A stretch of 5,717 nucleotides of DNA from Clostridiales bacterium UBA1446 (GTDB lineage Bacteria > Bacillota > Clostridia > Oscillospirales > Oscillospiraceae), in the NCBI GenBank assembly GCA_002329245.1, contig DCTG01000173.1:3957-9673 (forward strand), given 5' to 3'. A model generated the notes under the pieces. That model saw only the letters and a program-made list of their open reading frames with translations, ran no database searches and was not told the DNA's origin. Shown here one piece after another: positions 1 to 5,717 of the stretch (positions are counted from its first letter, which is position 1; each line of letters starts with the position of its first letter). Made by a program: the position numbers and the translations under genes.

Positions 1-1
1 G

Positions 2-478
2 AAGGCCTATTCCAGCTGCGTGGGAGAGGGACCCTTTGTAACGGAGCATTTCGGCCGGGACGCCGAACTCCTGCGGGAAGCCGGAGGCGAATACGGCGCA
101 GCGACGGGGCGGCCCCGCCGCGTCGGTCCGTTCGACGTGGTCGCCTCCCGCTACGGCGTCATGCTGCAGGGCGCGACCTCTCTTGCCCTTACCAAACTTG
201 ACGTCCTGTCTTACATGGATCAAATCCCCGTCTGCGTGGCCTACGACGTTGACGGAACCCTCACCGAGGACTTCCCGACAGGAGACCGGCTCCTGCGCTC
301 CAAACCCGTTTACCGCTATTTCGAAGGCTTCCGATGCGATCTTTCCGCCTGCCGCCGTCCCGAAGACCTGCCGGCCGCCGCGCGGGCGTATATCGATTTC
401 CTCGAGCAGTCCGTCGGCTGCCCCATCGAATTTGTATCCGTCGGCGCGGAACGGGACGCCTATATCCGTATGCACTAA
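2..478 (+). CDS. purA: Adenylosuccinate synthetase PurA, C-terminal part (5' end outside window)
   Basis: Adenylosuccinate synthetase joins IMP and aspartate using GTP, the first committed step from IMP to AMP, in the cytoplasm. The reading frame is open from base 2 and gives 158 residues to a TAA stop, about the last third of a protein usually near 430 residues. Landmarks in order are KAYSSCVGEGPFVTE at the very start, the aspartate/IMP-binding loop written GAATGRPRRVG (the family norm is GATTGR), LALTKLDVL, which carries the Lys and Asp that recognise the guanine of GTP, CVAYDVDG, KPVYRYFEGF, and the terminal SVGAERD, matching the family SxGP(D/E)R guanine-contact loop. An internal GTG at base 20 lies inside conserved sequence and is not a start. 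The end of the protein is normal. No terminator is visible in the 159 bases before the next gene, so read-through into it is likely. Identity is secure; the odd point is Ala for the first Thr of the loop. Confidence 0.96.
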   Translation, partial: KAYSSCVGEGPFVTEHFGRDAELLREAGGEYGAATGRPRRVGPFDVVASRYGVMLQGATSLALTKLDVLSYMDQIPVCVAYDVDGTLTEDFPTGDRLLRSKPVYRYFEGFRCDLSACRRPEDLPAAARAYIDFLEQSVGCPIEFVSVGAERDAYIRMH

Positions 479-620
479 AACCACAGATTTTCCGCGCGTG
501 CGTATCTTGAAACCTTTCCCAGCGGAATATGCAGCGTCCAAGCCCACCTTTCCCACGCCAAACCAAAAGGCGCGCCAGCCTGCCGGAACCGGCGAGCGTC
601 TTTGCCAACCATCCTGTGAC

Positions 621-627
621 AAAGGGG
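621..627 (+). promoter_or_regulatory. Ribosome binding site deciding the start of the ANTAR gene
   Basis: An AAAGGGG stretch lies 10 bases before the ATG at 638. The alternative in-frame GTG at 629 is only one base behind it, too close for normal initiation. The site therefore favours ATG 638 (194 residues) over GTG 629 (197 residues). Confidence 0.6.
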
Positions 628-637
628 CGTGACCGAC

Positions 638-1222
638 ATGCCTTCCAAGGCGACGAGCAGCGTTTTGATCGTCTCCGGGACGGAAAAAGGTGCTTCCGTC
701 ATATCCGAAGCCCTGACGCCCGGATTCTTTTCTCCTGCCACCGTCGCCGGCAGCGGCAGCGAGGCGCGCCGCCTCCTGCTTTCCCGCCGGTTTGACCTTG
801 TCATCATCAACAGCCCGCTTCCCGACGAAATCGGTCTGGAACTATCTATCTATGTCAGTGAAAAGACCTATTCCAGCGTGATCTTAATTGTGCGGGGAGA
901 GAACTTTGACACGCTCAGCAGCCGCGCCGAGGATTACGGCGTTCTGACGTTGGTGAAACCCCTCTCCCGCCAGCTTCTGTACCAGTCTTTGAAGCTTGCG
1001 GTTGCGAACCGGGCACGCCTGAGACTCTTAGAAAAGGAAAACCGGAAGCTGCAGAGTAAAATTGAGGAAGTCCATGTGGTGAACCGCGCGAAGTGGGCTC
1101 TCATCGAATACCTGAAGATGAGCGAGGATCAGGCGCATCACTACATAGAAAAGCAGGCGATGGATCTTCGCATCACCATGCTTGCCGTAGCGGAAAATAT
1201 TCTGAAGACATATGAAAGCTGA
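638..1222 (+). CDS. ANTAR-domain RNA-binding regulator with degenerate receiver domain
   Basis: The 194-residue protein has the layout of NasT/AmiR-type response regulators: a receiver-like fold (about 8-118), a charged helix likely to form a coiled coil (about 124-146), and a C-terminal ANTAR domain (about 147-192). The ANTAR signature is clear: RAKWALIEYL, then MSEDQAHHYIEKQAMDLR, then VAENIL. ANTAR domains bind paired small RNA hairpins and prevent transcription termination, often in nitrogen-utilisation genes. The receiver has lost its phosphorylation residues: the acidic pair is Ser13-Gly14, the phospho-acceptor Asp is Asn58 (in DLVIINSPLPDE), and the switch Thr/Ser is Val85. Only the Lys of the KP motif (Lys107) remains. 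Control by aspartyl phosphorylation is therefore unlikely, and ligand or partner control is an inference. The gene sits 159 bases after purA and 34 bases before guaA, with no terminator seen on either side. I recall similar pseudo-receiver ANTAR proteins across Clostridia, often near glutamine synthetase. I saw no convincing ANTAR target hairpin pair in this window, so its target is unknown. Confidence 0.9.
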   Translation: MPSKATSSVLIVSGTEKGASVISEALTPGFFSPATVAGSGSEARRLLLSRRFDLVIINSPLPDEIGLELSIYVSEKTYSSVILIVRGENFDTLSSRAEDYGVLTLVKPLSRQLLYQSLKLAVANRARLRLLEKENRKLQSKIEEVHVVNRAKWALIEYLKMSEDQAHHYIEKQAMDLRITMLAVAENILKTYES

Positions 1223-1256
1223 TCATTTGATCAAGTATTGGGAGGAGCCGTAGCGC

Positions 1257-2783
1257 ATGAGCAACCAAACCGTCCTTGTATTGGATTTCGGCGGACAGTA
1301 TAAGGAACTGATCGCCCGACGCGTCCGGGAGTGCAGCGTATATTCCGTCATCAAGCCGGGTACCCTGTCCGCGGACGAAATCCTGCACATTGCCCCCATC
1401 GGGATTATTTTCACGGGGGGGCCCAACAGCGTATACGAAGAGGGAGCGCCCCGCTGCGACCCGAAGCTCTTTGCGCTCGGTATTCCGATTCTCGGGATTT
1501 GCTACGGCGCCCAGCTCATGGCCCACTCCTTCGGCGGCTCCGTAGGTCCCCACCGGACAAAGGAATTCGGCCGGACACGTGTTTTTTTAGATACCTCCTC
1601 TCCCCTGTTTCAAAACCTGCCCGATGAAATCATGGGTCTGATGAGCCATAACGACCAGGTCCTGAAACTGCCGGACGGGTTTTCCAGTATCGCGAACACC
1701 AAAAACTGCCCCAACGCCGCCATCGCGAATCCCGACCGGAAACTCTACGCCGTTCAGTTCCACCCGGAAGTGGAAACGACGGACTGCGGGACGCAGGTCA
1801 TCCGGAATTTTCTATATGAAATCTGCGGCGCAGCCGGAGACTATACGATGGAAGATTATTTAAAGCAACAGATTGCCCTCGTCCGGGAAAAGGTCGGAAG
1901 CGATCGCGTCCTCCTCGCGCTCTCCGGCGGCGTGGACAGCGCCGTCTGCGCCGCGCTTCTCTCCCAGGCAATCCCCGGCCAGCTAACCTGTATTTTCGTA
2001 GACCACGGCCTCATGCGGAAAAACGAAGGCGACGAGATCGAGGCCGTCTTCTCAAAACGTGACTTAAAGTTCGTGCGCGTCAACGCGGGCGACCGGTTCC
2101 TCTCCGCTCTCAAAGGCGTCTCCGATCCGGAGCAGAAGCGGAAGATCATCGGAAAGGAATTCGTCGCTGTTTTCGACGACGAGGCGCAGGCGCAGGGCAA
2201 GATCAAATACCTCGCGCAGGGTACCATATATCCCGATGTAATCGAGTCCGGCGCCATCAACTCCGCCAATATCAAAAGCCACCACAATGTAGGCGGCCTG
2301 CCGGAAAAAATGTCGTTTTCCGGTATCATCGAACCCCTGCGCGGCCTCTTCAAGGACGAAGTCCGGGTATTGGGCAAACAGCTCGGCCTTCCCTCCCAGA
2401 TTGTAAACCGCCAGCCCTTCCCGGGTCCCGGCCTGGCGATCCGCATCATCGGCGAGGTAACGGAAGAAAAACTCGCGATTCTCCGCGAGGCGGACGCCAT
2501 CTTCCGGGCCGAGGTGGAGCGTCTTCGCGTGAAACCGCACCAGTATTTCGCCGTCCTGACCAATGTTCGATCCGTAGGCGTGATGGGAGACTTCCGGACC
2601 TATGACTACACCGTCGCGCTTCGCGCGGTGAACACAAGCGATTTTATGACCTGTTCCTACGCGAAGCTGCCGCATACGCTTTTGGAGCGTGCCGCCGCCC
2701 GGATTGTAAACGAGGTGCCCTCCGTCAACCGCGTGGTATTCGACATCACGGGAAAACCGCCCGCGACGATCGAGTGGGAATAA
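1257..2783 (+). CDS. guaA: GMP synthase (glutamine-hydrolysing) GuaA
   Basis: GMP synthase converts XMP to GMP using ATP and the amide nitrogen of glutamine, the last step of the guanine branch of purine synthesis, in the cytoplasm. The 508-residue protein is full length and has all expected parts. The N-terminal class I glutamine amidotransferase begins [17 protein letters not shown], has its nucleophile Cys82 in GICYGAQ, and completes the triad with His169 and Glu171 in QFHPEVE. The ATP pyrophosphatase domain carries the P-loop SGGVDS (223-228), then [15 protein letters not shown] and [10 protein letters not shown]. The C-terminal dimerisation and XMP-binding part has [15 protein letters not shown] and ends in [27 protein letters not shown] at 1240-1247 stands nine bases before the ATG. 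No guanine riboswitch fits in the 34-base gap, so transcription probably comes from upstream, with the ANTAR gene and perhaps purA. A strong hairpin follows about 70 bases after the stop. No missing residues or frameshifts were seen. Confidence 0.98.
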   Translation: MSNQTVLVLDFGGQYKELIARRVRECSVYSVIKPGTLSADEILHIAPIGIIFTGGPNSVYEEGAPRCDPKLFALGIPILGICYGAQLMAHSFGGSVGPHRTKEFGRTRVFLDTSSPLFQNLPDEIMGLMSHNDQVLKLPDGFSSIANTKNCPNAAIANPDRKLYAVQFHPEVETTDCGTQVIRNFLYEICGAAGDYTMEDYLKQQIALVREKVGSDRVLLALSGGVDSAVCAALLSQAIPGQLTCIFVDHGLMRKNEGDEIEAVFSKRDLKFVRVNAGDRFLSALKGVSDPEQKRKIIGKEFVAVFDDEAQAQGKIKYLAQGTIYPDVIESGAINSANIKSHHNVGGLPEKMSFSGIIEPLRGLFKDEVRVLGKQLGLPSQIVNRQPFPGPGLAIRIIGEVTEEKLAILREADAIFRAEVERLRVKPHQYFAVLTNVRSVGVMGDFRTYDYTVALRAVNTSDFMTCSYAKLPHTLLERAAARIVNEVPSVNRVVFDITGKPPATIEWE

Positions 2784-2854
2784 GCAGCGATTTGTTTTGT
2801 TTTCTGCAGGCGCTCAAGCAGCTTACGGGTAATAAGCTTCTGTGCAGAGCATTG

Positions 2855-2902
2855 AAAAACGGTCTTGTTGATTTCTGAAAATCAACAGGGCCGTTTGTGT
2901 TA
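2855..2902 (+). terminator. Hairpin terminator after guaA
   Basis: Bases 2857-2874 pair with 2879-2896 in an unbroken 18-bp stem with two G-U pairs and a four-base loop (CTGA). The stem begins with A residues and its 3' arm ends in TTT, followed by GTGTTAT. The U-tract is broken and modest, so termination may be incomplete, but the stem is too long and perfect to be chance. It most likely ends the guaA transcript. The 70 bases between the guaA stop and the stem hold no gene. Confidence 0.75.
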
Positions 2903-2913
2903 TCCGTTCAGTT

Positions 2914-2954
2914 AAAAAATACGCCGCCGGCGGGAGCACTCCCTTAGGTGGCGT
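2914..2954 (-). terminator. Terminator-like hairpin on minus strand, no gene attached
   Basis: ACGCCGCC at 2921-2928 pairs with GGTGGCGT at 2947-2954 (eight pairs, one G-U). Inside it, GGGAG at 2932-2936 and CTCCC at 2939-2943 could form a smaller stem. Read on the minus strand, the stem is followed by one A and six T residues, the form of an intrinsic terminator. No minus-strand gene ends here: the only open frame on that strand runs through both hairpins and the next promoter and looks spurious. It may be a relic of a lost gene, a small repeat, or a block to antisense transcription. Confidence 0.4.
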
Positions 2955-2996
2955 GAGGTTGCGATATCGGCAAAGTATTTCATTTGTTAGAATCCA

Positions 2997-3025
2997 TTGA
3001 CAATTGTTCCTATTTTGTATAGACT
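2997..3025 (+). promoter_or_regulatory. Sigma-A type promoter for the M56/BlaR1-like C-terminal gene
   Basis: A perfect -35 box TTGACA (2997-3002) is followed after 17 bases by TAGACT (3020-3025), which keeps the T, A and final T that matter most in a -10 box. Transcription would start near 3032, leaving a leader of roughly 58 bases before the GTG at 3090. The TTG that could be read as a start codon at 2997 is part of this -35 box. Confidence 0.65.
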
Positions 3026-3075
3026 GCAATCAGTCCGCAGACTTAACCGTATAAGAGGAGCATTCCGGACCGGGA

Positions 3076-3080
3076 AAGGA
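3076..3080 (+). promoter_or_regulatory. Ribosome binding site deciding the GTG start at 3090
   Basis: AAGGA, within a purine-rich run, sits nine bases before GTG 3090. That start is followed at once by a Lys-rich stretch and a membrane helix, as expected for a membrane protein N-terminus. A second purine-rich site, AGAGGAG at 3054-3060, has no in-frame start codon at a usable distance. Confidence 0.55.
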
Positions 3081-3089
3081 AGAAAGACC

Positions 3090-4661
3090 GTGTTAAAAGA
3101 TAAGAAGACCGCATTCTGGGTTATCGGTTCAGCCGCCGCTGTTTGTGCCGCCGCAGCGCTGTGTTTTTTGATAAATACAGCCGGCGACGCAGTCCGGAAT
3201 CCTTCTGTTCAGGAATACACACCGGGGCAAGGCAACAAAGGAGTCGACGCCGATTCTTTCCGGCAGATCAGCGAAGATTTCGCAATCGGGGCGGATGAAA
3301 ACGGCATAGCGGTATTCAAAGACCCCGAAAAAGCCTTTGAGACTTTTCAGGCCTTGTATGCCGACGGAATTTCATGGATACGGGAAGAAAACGATTTGCC
3401 CCCATTCTCTGAAAAAACCTATCAGCTTTACAAGACATACGGCTGGCAGATGACAACCGGAACGGAGAAGCAAAAAGAGCAAGCCGTCTTTATCGCAAAA
3501 TTCCTTGACATTTATGAAAACAGCTTTGCCACGGAACAAAATCTGAATGTTGCCGAACCTACGGCCGGTGCTCCGCTATTGTCCCTTGACGATGTCCTCC
3601 TTTTATCCCAAAAAGGAGAGAACCTAAATTGGAGCGATTTTGACGGATTTTCTTATACGGCGCCCGGTTCGGGTCTTTACATCCGGTTTTATGAAATCAA
3701 TCCCCTGTTTTCGCTTTGGATCGGCGGCAGTCTTGAAGATAAGCCGATGTATATATATCTGCGAGCAAACGCCGCTGACGATTTCATTGACATTCGGACG
3801 GAGGATGTCGCCGCCTTTATCCGTGAGCATCAGGAGGACGATTTGCTTGACGCGGCAATCTCCAAGGCAATCTTAGAACACAACAAGGGCGCTTACCCGG
3901 GCGGCGACTTTGCCTGCGAAAGTCACGTGATATTAGGGACGCTTGAGGGAAAGCGCCGGGACGAAAAATCAGGCGCTTTTATACAAACCGTCGAGGTTTA
4001 CCTTATGGCGCTATATCAGGAATACGGCTACGCCGGAGCAGGCTTCCGCAACACGGGAGGCAGTCACGTCCCCTGCGTTCTGACCTTTGATCTGCTCGAC
4101 AGCGGCGCATATGAGCTGACCGAATACTGGGAACCGAGGGACGGCTCCTACTACGCGCCCGATATTAAAAAGCGATTCAAACGGCTTTCATCGCAGGCGG
4201 TTTCCGACGCGCTGGATACGCAAAAATTCATTTTGGCTCAGATTCAGTGCTGCTATGCCCAGGCCGTGGAACACGGCAATGTGGCTGCCGGTTATATTGT
4301 AAGCGAGCTTTTTGATAAGATTCTGTCCTCGCCGGCGGAATCCTCCAATCCGGAAGATTACATGGACGCCCACCCCATCGAGTACCGCGAGCTGACCTAT
4401 TTCGGCGATTACACGCTGCGGTATATCTTCTCCGAGTTTTTGAAAGGCGGCCAGGTGGGCTTAAAAGGACAGCTTATGCGAATTGTGATGGACGATCTCA
4501 TTAACGGGGAAGCAATCGTATCCGCCGCGGATACAGGTCAGGATTGTTTTGACGAATGGCTTTCTGCCGCGCGGCAAACCGCGGCCGCCAAAGGTTCGGA
4601 CTACATGCAAAAAAACGCGCCGAAATCCTGGTTGCTTCTGCAAATGACAGCGGAAGGTTGA
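3090..4661 (+). CDS. Membrane-anchored protein resembling the C-terminal region of M56/BlaR1-like proteins, without the peptidase domain
   Basis: Function unknown. The 523-residue protein starts with a Lys-rich segment (residues 3-6) and one membrane helix (about 8-28), then has a large, mostly acidic region predicted to lie outside the cell. The helix motif KKTAFWVIGSAAAVCAAAALCFL closely resembles the last membrane helix of clostridial M56/BlaR1-like proteins (typically KKPAFWVI...AVCFLTNP). The following blocks also fit what I recall of their C-terminal regions: YKTYGWQMTTG (114-124), DIYENSF (140-146), SGLYIRFYEI (194-203), DFACESHVIL (273-282), TGGSHVP (322-328), EYWEPRDGSYYAPDIK (345-360), HPIEYRELTY (428-437), LKGGQVGLKGQ (451-461) and SWLLLQM (513-519). 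The metallopeptidase part, its HExxH motif and its other helices are absent, and no BlaI-type repressor gene is visible. I see no SxxK/SxN/KTG set, so beta-lactam sensing is not supported. The gene has its own promoter and is open throughout, so it may be functional; a truncated descendant of a larger gene is the alternative. Confidence 0.75.
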   Translation: MLKDKKTAFWVIGSAAAVCAAAALCFLINTAGDAVRNPSVQEYTPGQGNKGVDADSFRQISEDFAIGADENGIAVFKDPEKAFETFQALYADGISWIREENDLPPFSEKTYQLYKTYGWQMTTGTEKQKEQAVFIAKFLDIYENSFATEQNLNVAEPTAGAPLLSLDDVLLLSQKGENLNWSDFDGFSYTAPGSGLYIRFYEINPLFSLWIGGSLEDKPMYIYLRANAADDFIDIRTEDVAAFIREHQEDDLLDAAISKAILEHNKGAYPGGDFACESHVILGTLEGKRRDEKSGAFIQTVEVYLMALYQEYGYAGAGFRNTGGSHVPCVLTFDLLDSGAYELTEYWEPRDGSYYAPDIKKRFKRLSSQAVSDALDTQKFILAQIQCCYAQAVEHGNVAAGYIVSELFDKILSSPAESSNPEDYMDAHPIEYRELTYFGDYTLRYIFSEFLKGGQVGLKGQLMRIVMDDLINGEAIVSAADTGQDCFDEWLSAARQTAAAKGSDYMQKNAPKSWLLLQMTAEG

Positions 4662-4706
4662 CTTTTTTATAGGAGTTACCGTGGCGGGCGGGAACTGATG
4701 TGCGGC

Positions 4707-4764
4707 AAAAAGACCGGCTGCATTGCGGGGGTTAAAGCCCGCCATGCAGCCGGTCTCTCCTTTT
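4707..4764. terminator. Bidirectional terminator between convergent genes
   Basis: Bases 4711-4723 pair with 4744-4756 (13 pairs), then after one T/C mismatch 4725-4729 pair with 4738-4742 (5 pairs), closing an eight-base loop. On the minus strand the stem runs straight into five T residues (4711-4707). On the plus strand it is followed by CTCCTTTTA, a weaker U-tract. It serves the converging genes on both sides and lies just outside the minus-strand stop codon at 4763-4765. Confidence 0.88.
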
Positions 4765-5717
4765 ATGCCGTCCAGTTCAAAGCCGTGAATTTCTTGACAC
4801 AGACGCCGTCTTCGCGGCAATAAAAGCTCTCCAGAAATGAATCCTTCGTGTCGTACAGGCTGCGGGAGACGGTCTCTTCTTCCTCCTGCGTTTTCTTATG
4901 CGTCTCAAGTATGATATACGAGCAATCCCGCTCCGGCTCTATCGTTTTAGGCAGGGCGCCGGGAAGGTATTCGCCGCGGGCTATGAGTTCCCCGTCGGAG
5001 CGAAACTGCAGCACATAAATGCGCGACGGAGGATACAGGACGCTGACGGATATCTTGACGGAGAGGCCGTAGGTTTTTCCTTTTCCGTTTTCCGTCACCG
5101 TGGTTTTGGAATCCAACGTCCTGGTCAAAAGAGCACCTTCCGCACTGTTACCGTCGCAGGAAATACCGCTTCCGCTCATGGCGTAAACCCGCCCGTCCGC
5201 AGACTGATAGACAGGGTTCAAGTAATAGACGTGGCTGGCAGCCGGCGCGACATAGATGGTGCCTTCCAAAACAATTTCCACTCCCCCGTCCGTTTCGGAA
5301 ACGCTGACGTGTCCGTCTGATATCCCTTCGCTGCCGCTGGCTGTGCTATAGGTTCCTGCCTCGTCGGTTATGGTGTAATAAAAATACGGAAAGCCCTCCA
5401 CCTCCTCGAAGACATATTCCTTTGTTGTAACCAGCTCGCCGTTCTCCTCGTTTTTCAGGCTTCTCTCCTTCAGCGCGGCGTAGAGCCTGCCCTGGTATTC
5501 AGCGGTTTCGCCGTCCATGCGGATTTCTCCGCCGCCAAAGCTTCCCATGTTGTCGTTTAAATACTTCTCAAAATCAAACAGATCAAGGTACTCGGTCGTG
5601 ATGAATACACCGACGAGCCTGTCCTCTTGCAGACTTTTTGCCGCTTCCGGATTCGCCAGAGAAAAACCGGCCAATCCAAGTGTAAAGGAAATCACCAGTA
5701 CACATACTAATACCATT
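4763..5717 (-). CDS. Secreted protein of unknown function (start beyond window)
   Basis: I do not recognise a named family. The visible 317 residues begin with a hydrophobic export segment (about 2-19) and a plausible signal peptidase site, FSLA before NPEAAK. The methionine at the window edge has no positive residues before the hydrophobic stretch, so the true start is probably a few codons further on, outside the window, with the usual Lys/Arg-rich beginning. The mature part starts with LVGVFITTEYLDLFDFEKYL, then alternates beta-prone stretches with acidic and Gly/Ser-rich turns: GFPYFYYTITDEAGTYSTAS, VYYLNPVYQSADGRVYAMSG, KTTVTENGKGKTYGLSVKIS, YIILETHKK. It ends near FYCREDGVCVKKFTALNWTA. 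There is no lipobox at the cleavage site and no obvious catalytic motif; two Cys near the end (FYC..., VCV) could form a disulfide. Similar secreted hypothetical proteins seem to me to recur in gut Clostridia, but I cannot give them a role. It converges on the membrane-anchored gene and shares its terminator. Confidence 0.8.
   Translation of the reverse strand, partial: MVLVCVLVISFTLGLAGFSLANPEAAKSLQEDRLVGVFITTEYLDLFDFEKYLNDNMGSFGGGEIRMDGETAEYQGRLYAALKERSLKNEENGELVTTKEYVFEEVEGFPYFYYTITDEAGTYSTASGSEGISDGHVSVSETDGGVEIVLEGTIYVAPAASHVYYLNPVYQSADGRVYAMSGSGISCDGNSAEGALLTRTLDSKTTVTENGKGKTYGLSVKISVSVLYPPSRIYVLQFRSDGELIARGEYLPGALPKTIEPERDCSYIILETHKKTQEEEETVSRSLYDTKDSFLESFYCREDGVCVKKFTALNWTA

Noticed and set aside
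479..637. Possible promoter (TTGAAA at 507-512) or RNA target between purA and the ANTAR gene
   Set aside because: No good -10 box lies 16-18 bases on. The small GCCGG/CCGGC inverted repeat at 582-593 leaves almost no loop and has no U-tract. Nothing convincing is present in this stretch.
1219..1236. TGATCATTTGATCA inverted repeat after the ANTAR gene as a terminator or ANTAR target
   Set aside because: The stem is about five A/T-rich pairs with a four-base loop and no U-tract. It lacks the two hexaloop hairpins expected of an ANTAR site.
1856..2675. Long minus-strand frames opposite guaA
   Set aside because: They are shadows of the strongly conserved guaA coding sequence, with Arg/Ser-rich translations and no motifs.
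2823..3029. Minus-strand frame of 68 codons reading through TPPKGVLPPAA
   Set aside because: It overlaps the guaA terminator hairpin, the second hairpin and the promoter at 2997-3025, has no recognisable domain and is better explained as non-coding sequence.
3090..4661. Beta-lactam sensor function, as in true BlaR1
   Set aside because: I see no SxxK, SxN and KTG set in the extracytoplasmic region and no adjacent blaI or beta-lactamase gene. The resemblance is to the other class of C-terminal region found on clostridial M56-like proteins.
4898..5320. Plus-strand frame of 140 codons inside the secreted-protein gene
   Set aside because: It is antisense to a frame with a signal peptide and a terminator at the correct end. 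Its Arg-rich translation has no motif and it has no convincing ribosome binding site.

Overview
The window looks like chromosomal DNA of a moderately GC-rich Clostridia member, most likely an Oscillospiraceae/Ruminococcaceae-type gut Firmicute. I infer this from the clostridial form of GMP synthase ([13 protein letters not shown]), the ANTAR regulator with a degenerate receiver, AGGAGG-type ribosome binding sites, and two extracytoplasmic proteins of a style common in gut clostridia. No RNA gene, CRISPR array, transposase, riboswitch or intact mobile element was seen.

Left part (2-2783, all on +): the 3' end of purA (adenylosuccinate synthetase, AMP branch), a gene for an ANTAR RNA-binding regulator with a pseudo-receiver domain, and complete guaA (GMP synthase, GMP branch). 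I see no terminator between the three, and guaA follows the regulator after only 34 bases, so co-transcription is plausible. Both exits from IMP therefore flank an RNA-binding antiterminator-type protein of a family usually tied to nitrogen metabolism. GuaA consumes glutamine, which gives a possible but unproven logical link. A strong hairpin at 2857-2896 closes this block.

Middle (2784-3089): about 300 bases without a gene. It holds the guaA terminator hairpin, a second hairpin that reads like a terminator only on the minus strand, and a good sigma-A type promoter (TTGACA, 17 bases, TAGACT at 2997-3025) for the next gene.

Right part (3090-5717): two convergent genes. On + is a 523-residue membrane-anchored protein that resembles the last membrane helix plus the extracytoplasmic C-terminal region of clostridial M56/BlaR1-like proteins, but has no M56 peptidase part. 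On - is the 3' end of a gene for a secreted protein of unknown function, with its start just beyond the window. They share a near-perfect bidirectional terminator hairpin at 4711-4756.

The most notable points are the orphan BlaR1-type C-terminal region without its protease, and the purA - pseudo-receiver ANTAR - guaA arrangement. I found no clearly new multi-gene system. All family assignments come from recognising motifs by eye; no search was run.
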